In this document: positions 54,738-63,872 of the stretch, piece by piece
How positions within the stretch are numbered: position 1 is the stretch's first letter
Layout: each line of letters begins with the position of its first letter
Origin: Oleiharenicola lentus
GTDB lineage: Bacteria > Verrucomicrobiota > Verrucomicrobiia > Opitutales > Opitutaceae
Assembly (NCBI RefSeq): GCF_004118375.1
Contig: NZ_SDHX01000001.1
Coordinates: forward strand, 930,001-994,000
DNA length: 64,000 bases
Direction: 5' to 3'
Position numbers and translations under genes: made by a program
The notes under the pieces: generated by a model
Database searches by the model: none
Seen by the model: the letters and a program-made list of their open reading frames with translations, nothing else
Told to the model about the DNA's origin: nothing

Positions 54738-56120
54738 TCAGCCGCACCGCCGGCGCAGCCGCAGCAGGGCGCAACCGGAAATCAAGGCGAGGAACCAGAG
54801 ACTCGGCGCACCGCCACCCCCTCCGCCACCCCCACTTGATGGCGGCGGTGCCGGCGGAGGATTGGCCGACGTCGTGGTCGAGGCGGTTGCGCTGTAGTCG
54901 CCGTCGCCGGTGAGGTTGCTCGCGCGGACCCGGAAGTAATAGGTGGTTGAAGCCGTGAGGTCAGTGGCGCTGTAGGACGAAGCGTTGGCCGCGAGCGTGC
55001 CCGTGAGTTCGGTCCAGGGGCCGGTGCTCGCCGTCGCTCGCTCAACCTTGTAGGCGGTCTCGGTGGTGGCGTTGTCCGTCCAGGCGAGATTGATCTGCGT
55101 GGTGGAGGCGGCGGTGGCGGTCAGGCCACTGGGGGCGGCGGGCAAGGCAGGCAGGGTGCCGGTCACGTAGCCTTTCAGCCAGGTCATGGCGGTGCGCTCC
55201 GTGCCGTTGCTGTTGAGGATGCCGCTGCTGGTCATCCAGGTTTGGCCTTCGATGTAACCCCACAGGGTGACGCCCTTCACGGCGGCATGCTCCCAGATGA
55301 CGGGGAAGAGCTCGCGGTATTTGGAAAACTGGTTGGCTTCGGAATAGCTCGTGCCGATGCCGCGGATGTCGAGCTCGGTGACGTAAACTTCGAGCCCGGT
55401 GGCGGCGTAGGCGTCGAGGCAGGTTTTCATCTGGGCCGCGTTCATGTGGTCGAGGTTGAAGGCGTGCGCCTGGATACCGATGCCGTCGATCAGACCGCGT
55501 TCCTTGAGCAGGTTGATGATCACGAGCATCTGGTTGCGGGCGGTCGCGTCGTTCTCGGTGCCATACTCGTTGATGTGCAATTTGGCGTTGGGAAACTTCT
55601 GGCGGGCGAGCTGGAACGAGGTGATGACCCAGTCCCAGCCGGTGGTGCCGTTGCCGCCGAGGGCGGCCTTGTAGTTGTCGGGCATCGGGGTCTTGGTTGG
55701 CTCGTTCACGACATCGATGGCCCAGACATCCGGGTAGCGGGCGGCGAGCGCATCCATCCAGGCCTCGATTTCCGTCCGGAGGTCGTTCGCCGAGACCGTA
55801 CTGATCCAGCTCGGGTATTGGGAGCCCCAGACGAGGGTGTGGAGCTTGAACTTGAAGCCGTTCGCTTTGGCGTGGTTGTAGGCGGTGTCGAGTGCGGTCC
55901 AGTTCATCGTGTTGCGGGTGCCTTCGACGGAGCCCCACTTGCCGGCGTTCTCCGGCGTGATCTGGTTCCAGTAGGTGTTGTAATTCGCGGGCACGCTATT
56001 GGCCGTGATGTTGCCCAGGAATTTGCTTTTGCCGGTGGCCAGTTGGGCCTCTGAAACCTGCGGAAGCGCGGTGAGGAGGGCCAAGGCGGCGAGACGATGA
56101 AGGGAGTGGGGGGAGGTCAT
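54738..56120 (-). CDS. Secreted GH10 endo-xylanase with FN3 domain and C-terminal anchor
   Basis: 460-residue exported glycoside hydrolase family 10 enzyme acting on xylan. Signal peptide to about residue 26; catalytic barrel about 28-335 with acid/base Glu140 (DVVNEP) and nucleophile Glu249 (VTELDI). A fibronectin type III domain follows (about 345-425), then a Pro and Gly-rich linker and a tripartite tail: Gly run, APSLWFLALISGCALL helix, Arg-rich end. That tail is a C-terminal sorting signal of the PEP/GlyGly-CTERM kind, implying cleavage and surface anchoring. It lies downstream of gspF/E/D, whose system may export it. Start ATG 56120. Confidence 0.92.
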   Translation of the reverse strand: MTSPHSLHRLAALALLTALPQVSEAQLATGKSKFLGNITANSVPANYNTYWNQITPENAGKWGSVEGTRNTMNWTALDTAYNHAKANGFKFKLHTLVWGSQYPSWISTVSANDLRTEIEAWMDALAARYPDVWAIDVVNEPTKTPMPDNYKAALGGNGTTGWDWVITSFQLARQKFPNAKLHINEYGTENDATARNQMLVIINLLKERGLIDGIGIQAHAFNLDHMNAAQMKTCLDAYAATGLEVYVTELDIRGIGTSYSEANQFSKYRELFPVIWEHAAVKGVTLWGYIEGQTWMTSSGILNSNGTERTAMTWLKGYVTGTLPALPAAPSGLTATAASTTQINLAWTDNATTETAYKVERATASTGPWTELTGTLAANASSYSATDLTASTTYYFRVRASNLTGDGDYSATASTTTSANPPPAPPPSSGGGGGGGGAPSLWFLALISGCALLRLRRRCG

Positions 56121-56236
56121 GGGGTGGGGCGTGGTGAGTGAACACGCCATCGTTGACCGTGCGGCCCGCATCAGACTCTTCAACGCCCCCTCCGCTCTTA
56201 TACTAGAACAGAGCCGCGGTTCGCGGCCACCGTGGC

Positions 56237-57469
56237 TCAGAACTTGAAACTCGCGCTGACCTCGAGCACCGCCGACACGATCGCGTAGGCGATCAGGCCG
56301 ACGAACGTGAACGCGAACAGGAGCACCGCGGTCGAGATGACGCTCGTCAGCGCCTGCAGGCGGCGGGTATGGCGGGCGGCGTAATTTTTCGAGATGTCGC
56401 GCAGGCAGGGCGCGAGCTTGCCGGTGCTCTCACCGACGGCGAGGCGGTCGAGCAGCAAATCGGGGAAGAAGCCGGTCTGGCCCAGGGCGGCGGAGAGGCT
56501 GGCGCCCTCGAGCACGCGGTCGGTGGCCTTGTGCAGTTCGGCCTGCAGCGTGCGATTGGCGACGGTGCGCTCGGTGAGGCGCAGGGCCTCGACGGTGGGA
56601 ATGCCGTTTTCCAGCAGCACGGCGAGGATTTGCGTGAAGTTCAGGAGTGTCGTCTCCATCACGAAGCTGCGCACGAAGGCGATCTTCACGAGCCAGGCGT
56701 CGGACACGCGCCGGCCGGACTCGGACAGCCGCCAGCGCCACAGGGCGATGGCTCCTAGCAGAACGACCGGCAGCAGAAAGACACCGTAGCGCACCATGAA
56801 CTGCGCGCCCGCGACCACGATCTGGGTCGAGAGCGGCAGCTTGCCGCCGAGCGACGCCAGCAGGCCCTGCAACCGGGGCAGCAGGAAGAAGACGAAGAAC
56901 AGGATGACACCAAAGGCCAGAAAGCAGACGAACACCGGGTAAACCAGCGCGGTGGTGAGGCGCTGCCGCATCTCCTTCTGCTGGGTGAAGTGGTCGATCA
57001 GGCGCTGGATGACCTCGGTCAGGTTGCCGGTCGCCTCGGCGGCGCGCACCAGCGACACGGTCTGGCGGTTGAACACCGCCGGGATGACCTCCATCGCGGC
57101 CGACAGGGTGCGGCCCTCGCTGAGGCTGGTCCAGATGGTGGCACTGAGGGCGCGCAACTTCGGTTCCTTGAGCCGCAGGCTCAGCAGCCGCACGGCCTCG
57201 CCGGCGGAGAGGCCGCTGGCAGTGAGCTCATGCAAGGCCTGCAGGAAGGGCAGGAGCAGGGACTTGTTGAAGGCTGGCTTCTCGAGCACTTCCCCGATGA
57301 GGGAGGCGGCGCTCTTCGCCGGCTTGGCGCTGCCGCTTTCGTCGAGCCGCACCGGTTGCAAGCCGCGCGAGGCCAGCACGCGCAGCGCGTCGCGGCGGCT
57401 CGGGGCGTCGAGACTGGACTCGACCACCTGGCCGCCGGCATCGCGGGCGCTGTAGCGATACGTCGGCAT
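56237..57469 (-). CDS. gspF: Type II secretion / type IV pilus inner-membrane protein
   Basis: 410-residue platform protein of the GspF/PilC family with two homologous T2SSF domains (about 70-195 and 275-400) and three transmembrane helices (about 170-190, 220-245, 375-400). N-terminal PTYRYSARDAGGQVVE is the family start. ATG at 57469, 5 bases after the gspE stop. Third gene of a gspD-gspE-gspF operon; the major pseudopilin and GspC are not in the window. Confidence 0.9.
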   Translation of the reverse strand: MPTYRYSARDAGGQVVESSLDAPSRRDALRVLASRGLQPVRLDESGSAKPAKSAASLIGEVLEKPAFNKSLLLPFLQALHELTASGLSAGEAVRLLSLRLKEPKLRALSATIWTSLSEGRTLSAAMEVIPAVFNRQTVSLVRAAEATGNLTEVIQRLIDHFTQQKEMRQRLTTALVYPVFVCFLAFGVILFFVFFLLPRLQGLLASLGGKLPLSTQIVVAGAQFMVRYGVFLLPVVLLGAIALWRWRLSESGRRVSDAWLVKIAFVRSFVMETTLLNFTQILAVLLENGIPTVEALRLTERTVANRTLQAELHKATDRVLEGASLSAALGQTGFFPDLLLDRLAVGESTGKLAPCLRDISKNYAARHTRRLQALTSVISTAVLLFAFTFVGLIAYAIVSAVLEVSASFKF

Positions 57470-57474
57470 GCCGC

Positions 57475-59163
57475 TCAGTGGTCGGAAACGGTGATGACGC
57501 GCAGCACCTCGTCGATCGTCGTGAGGCCGGAGCGGACCTTCTGCCAGCCGGACTGCTGCAGGGTGCGCATGCCGTGTTCGCGGGCGCACTTGGCCAGCGT
57601 GCGGGTGGACTCGCGCTTGATCACGAGGTCGTGCAGCTCGGGCACCGGTTCCAGAATTTCGAACAGGCCCACGCGGCCGCGGAAACCGGTCTGGCGGCAG
57701 CGGTCGCAGCCGACCGGGGCCAGCAGCTGGTTCACGCCATCGGCCTCGGCGTGGTCCAGGCCGAGAATGGAAAGCGAGTCGCGCAGCTTGGTCAGGTCAA
57801 CCGGCGTCGGCTTGGCGCAGTGTTCGCACAGGCGGCGTACCAGGCGCTGTGCGATGACCAGTTCGACGGCGGAGGTGATCAGGAAGGGCTCGATGCCCAT
57901 GTCGGTCAGGCGGGTGATGGCGCCGGGGGCGTCGTTGGTGTGGAGGGTAGAGAACACCAAGTGACCGGTGAGCGAGGCGCGGATGGCGATGTCGGCGGTC
58001 TCGCGGTCGCGCACCTCGCCGACCATGATGACGTCAGGATCCTGGCGCAGGATGTGGCGGAGCGCGCTGGCGAAGGTGAGGCCGATCTCCGGGCGCACCT
58101 GGATCTGGTTGGCGCCGGGCACCTCGTATTCGATCGGGTCTTCGACGGTAACGATGCGCAGGTCGGTCGAATTGATCTCGCGGAGAAATGCGTTCAGCGA
58201 GGTGGACTTGCCCGAGCCGGTCGGGCCGGTGACGAGGATGATGCCGTGCGGGAAACCGAGCACGCGGCGCACGGCGGCCTGTTCGCCGGCGTCCATGCCG
58301 AGCCGGTCCATCGTGTAGGCTTCGCGGCGCAGATTAAGGAGACGGAGGCTCACGCTCTCGGCGTAGATCGTCGGAATCGTGGACACGCGGATGTCGAGCG
58401 TGTTGCCGGCGGCGCGGAAGTTGATGCGGCCGTCCTGCGGCAGGCGCTTCTCGGAGATGTTGAGGCGTGCCATGATCTTGAGGCGCGAGATGATGGCGTC
58501 CTGATAACGGATGAGGTTTTCCGGGAGCGGCACGGGCACGAGCAGGCCGTCCACGCGGTAGCGGATGCGGAGCTGGCCCTCCTGCGGCTCGAAATGGATG
58601 TCGGTGGCGCCGTCCTCGATGGCCTGCGAGATGACTTCCGTGACAAAGCGCACGACGGCGGCCTCCTCGTCGGCCTCGTTGTCGGAGGCGAGACTGTTGA
58701 CGGCCAGCTCGGGCAGGTCGTCGTCGTTTTCAAGGCTGCCGGCGCCGACGCCGTAGCACTCGACAATGAGCTGGTTGATGCGGTCGGTGGGGGCGAGGAC
58801 CCAGCGCAACGGGCGCTGGGTGAAGGTCGCCAGCCAGTCGCGCACCACGTCATCCGCCGGCCAGGTCGTGGCGAGGGTCAGCACGCCGTTGGGTTCCGCC
58901 GCCAGGATCGGCACGATCAGGAAATCGCGGGTGAGCCGGGCAGGTAGCAGCGGGATGCCTTCCGGGTCGGGCTTCAGGTCGCGCTGCACGGGCAGGCCGG
59001 TGGCCGTGGCGAGGGCGTCGAGCGCGATGGGTTCATCGCCGCCCAGGGCTGTGGCGAGGGCGGTGAGCCGGCGGTCGCGGGGCGATTCGGCGAGGGTGCG
59101 GCGTTGGTCCTCGCTGAGCCGGGTCCGCAACGCGGCCGGCAGCATGTCGGTCTCGGCGGCCAT
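57475..59163 (-). CDS. gspE: Secretion/pilus assembly ATPase GspE/PilB
   Basis: 562-residue cytoplasmic hexameric ATPase. An N-terminal MshEN-like region (about 1-140) precedes the ATPase core with Walker A GPTGSGKST (313-321), Asp box VEDPIEYEV, Walker B IMVGEVRDRETA and the His box HTNDAP. A tetracysteine zinc site is formed by CEHC and CDRC. All motifs needed for activity are present. ATG at 59163; a GTG at 59172 overlaps the gspD stop. Confidence 0.93.
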   Translation of the reverse strand: MAAETDMLPAALRTRLSEDQRRTLAESPRDRRLTALATALGGDEPIALDALATATGLPVQRDLKPDPEGIPLLPARLTRDFLIVPILAAEPNGVLTLATTWPADDVVRDWLATFTQRPLRWVLAPTDRINQLIVECYGVGAGSLENDDDLPELAVNSLASDNEADEEAAVVRFVTEVISQAIEDGATDIHFEPQEGQLRIRYRVDGLLVPVPLPENLIRYQDAIISRLKIMARLNISEKRLPQDGRINFRAAGNTLDIRVSTIPTIYAESVSLRLLNLRREAYTMDRLGMDAGEQAAVRRVLGFPHGIILVTGPTGSGKSTSLNAFLREINSTDLRIVTVEDPIEYEVPGANQIQVRPEIGLTFASALRHILRQDPDVIMVGEVRDRETADIAIRASLTGHLVFSTLHTNDAPGAITRLTDMGIEPFLITSAVELVIAQRLVRRLCEHCAKPTPVDLTKLRDSLSILGLDHAEADGVNQLLAPVGCDRCRQTGFRGRVGLFEILEPVPELHDLVIKRESTRTLAKCAREHGMRTLQQSGWQKVRSGLTTIDEVLRVITVSDH

Positions 59164-59168
59164 GGCGC

Positions 59169-61190
59169 TCACGACTTGGGCGGGCTGAGGTCGAGGGCTT
59201 CCCGGACCTTTTCGCGCTGGGCCTTGGGGAATTTTTCCACCTGTTCGATGGCGGCGGCGCCGTCGGCGGAGGTGTTGGTCAGCACGGTCGGGCGCAGGAA
59301 AAACACGAGGTCGGTGCGGGCGTTCTCCCGGGTGCGGCTGCCGAAGAGGTCGCCGAGGATCGGGATGGGCCCGAGCCGGTTGGTGCGCTTGGTCTGGGAA
59401 GTGCGTTGCAGGCCGCCCACCACGATGATCTCGCCGCTGCGGGCGCTGACAAACGACTTGGTGTTGCGCTTGCCGACGCGGGGCTGCGGGTTGCCGTCGA
59501 TCTCGATTTCACCGAGCACGTCGTCCACGTTCTGCTCAATCTCGAGCTGGACCGAGCCGTCGGTGCCGATGAGCGGCGTGACGATGAGCTCGATGCCGAT
59601 TTCCTGCTGGCCCACCGTGCTGCGGTAGCCGCCGACGCCGCCGGCCGTCGTGGTGTTGTCGTTGATGTAGCTGCTGATGGTCGGGCGGGACTCGCCCACG
59701 AAGATCTCACCCTTGCGGTTATGGGTGGTCATGATGTTGGGCTGCGAAAGGATCACGGCGTTGGTCTTGCGCGGAGTGGTCGAGAGGCCGATGGCGGCCG
59801 TCAGGTCAGTGGTGCCGGCCGAGAAGGTGGCGTTGCTGATGTTGTAGCCGGCGCCGGCGGAACTAAAGCCCACGAGCTTGCCGTCGGTGACCTGAAGGCC
59901 GAGCTCGCTGATGCCGGAGCTGGCGTTGTCGTTGAGGGTGACCTCGGCGATGACGACCTCGATCCGCACCTGGGCGAGCAGCACGTCGATCTTGGTGACG
60001 AGCTCGTTGATGAGGCGCACGTCGTCCACCGTGCCCGAGACCACGATCGAGTTGCTGCGCTCCTCGGAGAGGATGGTGAGCAGCGAGCTGAACTGGTTGG
60101 AGGAACCGGCCTCGAGGCCCAGCGAGGAGAGATTGACGGTGTTGGCGGTGACGGCCACGGGGGCCGGGGTCGGCGCGGCCGGTGCCGGCTGCGCACCCGG
60201 CGCCTGCGCGGCGCCGGTGAGCGGGCGGGAGGCATCGGTGCCGGCGGAGCGGGCGGCGTTGTTCTGGCCGCTCACCAGCTGGCTGAGGATCTGGGCGACG
60301 TCCTTGGCGACCGCGTGCTTGAGGTAGATGACCTCGTTGCGGGTGTTCGGGTCGGATTTGACGTCGAGTTTGCCGATCAGCTCGTCAAAGAAACCGTGCT
60401 GGCGTGGGTCGGAGACGAGGATGATCTGGTTGGTGCGGTCGTCGGCGTTGAAGGTCGTCGCGGTGCCGATCTGGCTTTGCAGCGGACCGGAGAAGAGGGC
60501 GCGGATCTTGTTCACCACGTCGCTGGCCTTGGCGAAGGTGAGCGGGTAGAACTTCGGTTGGACGGAGGACAGGATCGGCTGGTCGAGCCGGGCGACGAGC
60601 GTCTCGATGCGCTGGAGGTTGCTGACGGAGTCGGTGATCAGGGCGGCGTTGGCCTTCTCGAAGACGATGGGGGCGCTGCCGCCGGCGGGATTGAGGAGGG
60701 CGGTCACCTGCGGCATGAACTCGCCGATGCGGAGGAAAGTCAGCTGGAAGAGCTTGCTGGCGATGCGGCCGCTGGGGGTGAGACCGAGGGTGGAACCCTC
60801 GATGAACTCGGGGGCCTCGGACTTGGCCAGGGCGAGCGGGGTGGCCTTCAGGAAGCGGGTGCCGAGCGGGGTGAGCGCGATGCCGTTGAGGTTGAGGAGG
60901 GTTTCGACGGCTTGGACGGCCTCGGCCTGGGTGACGCTCTCGCGCAGAGTCAGGGTGATCGTGGCGGCCGGCATCGTGTTCGGACGGAGCACGGTGCGGC
61001 CGGTCCAGCGCTCGATCAGCGCCAACACCTGGTCGATGCTCTCATCGCGCAGCATGATGGGGCCAACCATCGGGCCGGAAGTAGCCGCCGGGGCGGATGC
61101 GGGGCCGGGTTGGGCTTGGGAAAAGAGCGGGGTGAGCAGGCCACCAAGCAGCAACGCGGACAGGGAAAGGCGGAAGTGGGGTGATTTCAT
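59169..61190 (-). CDS. gspD: Outer-membrane secretin GspD
   Basis: 673-residue secretin that forms the outer-membrane gate. Signal peptide to about residue 27, then N0/N1-type domains (VLRPNTMPAATITLTL; LFQLTFLRIGEFMPQVTALL), a Pro/Ala-rich insertion (about 340-365) and the secretin domain with ATTPRKTNAVILSQPNI and the C-terminal VGQQEIGIELIVTP. ATG at 61190. First gene of the gspDEF operon; the 199 bases upstream separate it from the FGE-like gene and would hold its promoter. Confidence 0.92.
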   Translation of the reverse strand: MKSPHFRLSLSALLLGGLLTPLFSQAQPGPASAPAATSGPMVGPIMLRDESIDQVLALIERWTGRTVLRPNTMPAATITLTLRESVTQAEAVQAVETLLNLNGIALTPLGTRFLKATPLALAKSEAPEFIEGSTLGLTPSGRIASKLFQLTFLRIGEFMPQVTALLNPAGGSAPIVFEKANAALITDSVSNLQRIETLVARLDQPILSSVQPKFYPLTFAKASDVVNKIRALFSGPLQSQIGTATTFNADDRTNQIILVSDPRQHGFFDELIGKLDVKSDPNTRNEVIYLKHAVAKDVAQILSQLVSGQNNAARSAGTDASRPLTGAAQAPGAQPAPAAPTPAPVAVTANTVNLSSLGLEAGSSNQFSSLLTILSEERSNSIVVSGTVDDVRLINELVTKIDVLLAQVRIEVVIAEVTLNDNASSGISELGLQVTDGKLVGFSSAGAGYNISNATFSAGTTDLTAAIGLSTTPRKTNAVILSQPNIMTTHNRKGEIFVGESRPTISSYINDNTTTAGGVGGYRSTVGQQEIGIELIVTPLIGTDGSVQLEIEQNVDDVLGEIEIDGNPQPRVGKRNTKSFVSARSGEIIVVGGLQRTSQTKRTNRLGPIPILGDLFGSRTRENARTDLVFFLRPTVLTNTSADGAAAIEQVEKFPKAQREKVREALDLSPPKS

Positions 61191-61389
61191 GGGTGCCCGG
61201 AGAGCCCGGGTGGAAGAGGGAGGAGGGACTTGGCCAAGGTCCGACACCTTGAAAGCGGCTCTGTGCCGTGTTGGCAAGCCGGGCCTCCAGCCGTCGGTCG
61301 TGTCCAAAAGACGGCAGCAGCCGGGGTTAGGTAACAATTTTGCCACCAAGGATGCCAACGGCTGCCCTGCTCCGGGACCCTCGACCCTT

Positions 61390-62460
61390 TCAGGGGGAGC
61401 GGACGCAGCGGAAGCCCAGATGGTTGCTGCCCGTGTCGGGCGCACCTTTGCCGCGGGTGCCCAGCATATAGCGGGTGCAGTAGAGGTCGGTGCAAAGGTA
61501 GGAACCGCCCCGCTGGACGCGTTTGGCGAGGCCCGGCTCCTGCGGGTCGAAACTGTCGGCCTGCGCGGGGCCGGCCGGATTGGTCACGGCGGAATCGGGG
61601 CGCGCCTGCTGCGCATAGGCGTCGGGCCGATACCAGTCGCTACACCATTCCCAGACATTGCCGGCGACGTCGTGCAGGCCGTAGCCGTTGGCGGGAAACG
61701 AGGCGACCGGGGCGGTGTCGGCGAAGCCGTCGGCCTTCGAGTTGGCGTGCGGGAATCCGCCTTCCCAGATGTTGGCCAGCCACCGGCCGCCCGGGGTGAG
61801 TTCGTTGCCCCACGGGTAGGCTTCGCCGGCCCGGCCGCCGCGGGCGGCGAATTCCCATTCCGCCTCGGTCGGCAGGCGCTTGCCGGCCCAGCGCGCGTAG
61901 GTTTCGGCGTCCTCGTGGGCGATGTGCACCACCGGATGATTTTCGCGACCTGCGAGATTGCTCTCCGGTCCGGTCGGGTGGCGCCAGTTGGCGCCGGGCA
62001 CGTAGCTCCACCAGCGCAGGGCGTTCGTGAGCTGCACGGCGTGGTCGGGCGGGGTGAACACAACCGAGCCGGGAACGAGCTTGTCGCGCGGCACGCCCGG
62101 GAAATCCTCGGGGCGCAGCGGACGCTCCGCGACCGTCACATACCCGGTCGCCTCGACGAAGCGGGCGAACTCCGCGTTGGTTACCTCGGTGCGGTCCATC
62201 CAGAAGGCGTCCACGCGCACGCGGTGGATGGGGCGCGCATCGGTCATCGGCTCGTTGCCGCCGCAGAGATCGCCGCGCGGGTCCTTGCAGCCCATCGAAA
62301 ATTCCCCGCCCGGAATCCACACCATGCCGGCCGGCGCATGGGCCGGGACCGGGCCGGTGTTTTCCTGCGTCGGGCCGAAGTCGCCAAACGCGTTGGCCGC
62401 CGCGAGGATGCACAGCACGTCCAGGCCTAAGGCTCGAATACGCATGGCCACAGTGCTCAT
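61390..62460 (-). CDS. Formylglycine-generating-enzyme family protein
   Basis: 356 residues. An N-terminal signal-like stretch is followed by an FGE-sulfatase domain: MVWIPGGEFSMG at the start, VTNAEFARFVEATGY, LPTEAEWEFAARGG, YPWGNE and GNVWEWCSDWY. The two copper-binding cysteines of true aerobic FGE are present as Cys323 and Cys328 (GGSYLCTDLYCTRY). It would convert the Cys of sulfatase motifs to formylglycine, supporting sulfated-polysaccharide use; no sulfatase lies in the window. ATG at 62460 or six codons later. Many family members lack the Cys pair; this one does not. Confidence 0.85.
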   Translation of the reverse strand: MSTVAMRIRALGLDVLCILAAANAFGDFGPTQENTGPVPAHAPAGMVWIPGGEFSMGCKDPRGDLCGGNEPMTDARPIHRVRVDAFWMDRTEVTNAEFARFVEATGYVTVAERPLRPEDFPGVPRDKLVPGSVVFTPPDHAVQLTNALRWWSYVPGANWRHPTGPESNLAGRENHPVVHIAHEDAETYARWAGKRLPTEAEWEFAARGGRAGEAYPWGNELTPGGRWLANIWEGGFPHANSKADGFADTAPVASFPANGYGLHDVAGNVWEWCSDWYRPDAYAQQARPDSAVTNPAGPAQADSFDPQEPGLAKRVQRGGSYLCTDLYCTRYMLGTRGKGAPDTGSNHLGFRCVRSP

Positions 62461-62504
62461 GGAATCATCCTGCGCTGAAGGATCGCCGGGTTGGCAAGCA
62501 CTCC

Positions 62505-62549
62505 GTTGCCGCCCGGCTAAGCGCTCATATTGTTGCCGCCCGGCTAAGC
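62505..62549 (+). repeat. Two tandem 18-bp repeats
   Basis: gttgccgcccggctaagc occurs at 62505-62522 and 62532-62549, 27 bases apart. The second copy ends in a small palindrome cggctaagccg. It lies upstream of the FGE-like gene, in an otherwise empty 289-base gap (62461-62749). It may be a regulator site or slippage product. Confidence 0.6.
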
Positions 62550-62713
62550 CGGAAGGGTGGGGTGGTTTTGCGGCGTGAAATCACGTGAGGCCAAAACTCC
62601 GCCATGACGACGGAAAATCACCGATTCACCCAAACGGGGAGAGTGCGTTGAAAATAGTCCGTGTCATTGGACCGTCCAGCATCATCGGGTATATCGAATC
62701 CCTCACGAACAGC

Positions 62714-62744
62714 AAAAAGGCCGCCCGAGCAGTGGGCGGCCTTT
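62714..62744 (-). terminator. Intrinsic terminator after tRNA-Met
   Basis: Minus strand: AAAGGCCGCCC and GGGCGGCCTTTTT form an 11-bp stem around a 7-base loop, ending in a T-run, 6 bases downstream of the tRNA 3' end. Confidence 0.85.
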
Positions 62745-62749
62745 CAAAT

Positions 62750-62826
<77 letters not shown>

Positions 62827-62840
62827 ACAAAGGGAGGTGC

Positions 62841-62870
62841 ATAAGTGCGGACCGAGCCTGCCCCTGTCAA
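62841..62870 (-). promoter_or_regulatory. Likely sigma-70 promoter of tRNA-Met
   Basis: Minus strand TTGACA (62870-62865) and ACTTAT (62846-62841) are 18 bases apart and lie about 15 bases before the tRNA 5' end. The -35 box is perfect. Confidence 0.55.
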
Positions 62871-62954
62871 CGGGTTTTTCTCAACTCGTGTAAGTTGCGA
62901 ATCCGGCTGGCGCCGGCAACGGTTCCGGCTCACCTTCTTCGGACTTCTCGCCCC

Positions 62955-63857
62955 ATGAGTTCCAAGCTCTCCATCAAGCGCACCAAGTTCGGCGGTCTGG
63001 CCGCCATGGAAATCCGCACCACCGAGCTCCGGCTGGTTGTCATTACCGCCAAGGGCCCGCGCATCGCGGTGCTGACCCGGGGCGACGGTCCCAACCTGCT
63101 CATGTGGGCGCCCGGAAAATACCTGCGGGGCAAATGGGACCTGATGGGTGGCCATCGCCTGTGGGTGGCGCGCCCCGGAGCCGACGAGGCCGAGGAAACT
63201 TACGCTACTGACAACCAGGCCTGCACCGTGGAGACCTTCGCGAAGGGCTTCACCGTCTCCGCCCCGGTTGATCCGATTCATCGCACGCAGCGGGGGGTGA
63301 AGTTTACCGTGCGCGCGGCCGACCGGATCGAGATCGAGCATTTTGTCACCAACCACAGTGACATGCTCTGGAGCGGCGGCCTGTGGGGACTGACGTGCAC
63401 CCTTCCTATCGCCGGCACCACCTACCAGATGCCGCTCGGCGACGGCAGCTCCTGGGATTATGCGACGATGGTCGCCTTCCGCACCTGGGGCGGCGGGCAC
63501 GGTGGCGCGGGTTTTGGCGACGACCAGTTCCGCCTCACGGATGATGCGCTCGTGCTGAATCCTGCGGGCCGTGAGAACAAACGGATGGTGAAGGCGGACC
63601 CTGGCATCGTCGCGATGCATGACCCTGCGCGGAAGGTGCTCTTTGCCATCCACGCGGCCTACCAGCCCGACGGCAACTACCCACTCGGCACCAACCTCGC
63701 GTTTTACGTCGGGCCCAAAAATTTCATGGTCGAGATGGAGACGATGAGTCCGCTCACCACACTCAAGCCCCAGCAGACCCTCAAGCACACCGAGACCTGG
63801 CTGCTGCGCGAGGCGAAGAACGCACCGACGGCAAAGACACTGAAGACGCTTTTCTGA
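62955..63857 (+). CDS. Galactose-mutarotase-fold protein
   Basis: 300 residues with the beta-sandwich layout of aldose-epimerase-like proteins: an N-terminal strand pattern, GGHRLWVARPGADEAEETYATDN with the family His/Asp region, and EHFVTNHS. It is closest in character to the DUF4432-type sugar mutarotases. No signal peptide. ATG at 62955. Divergent from the tRNA-Met gene and convergent with a sugar ABC transporter gene, which supports a sugar-related role. Confidence 0.7.
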   Translation: MSSKLSIKRTKFGGLAAMEIRTTELRLVVITAKGPRIAVLTRGDGPNLLMWAPGKYLRGKWDLMGGHRLWVARPGADEAEETYATDNQACTVETFAKGFTVSAPVDPIHRTQRGVKFTVRAADRIEIEHFVTNHSDMLWSGGLWGLTCTLPIAGTTYQMPLGDGSSWDYATMVAFRTWGGGHGGAGFGDDQFRLTDDALVLNPAGRENKRMVKADPGIVAMHDPARKVLFAIHAAYQPDGNYPLGTNLAFYVGPKNFMVEMETMSPLTTLKPQQTLKHTETWLLREAKNAPTAKTLKTLF

Positions 63858-63872
63858 AAAGCCAGAAACGGC

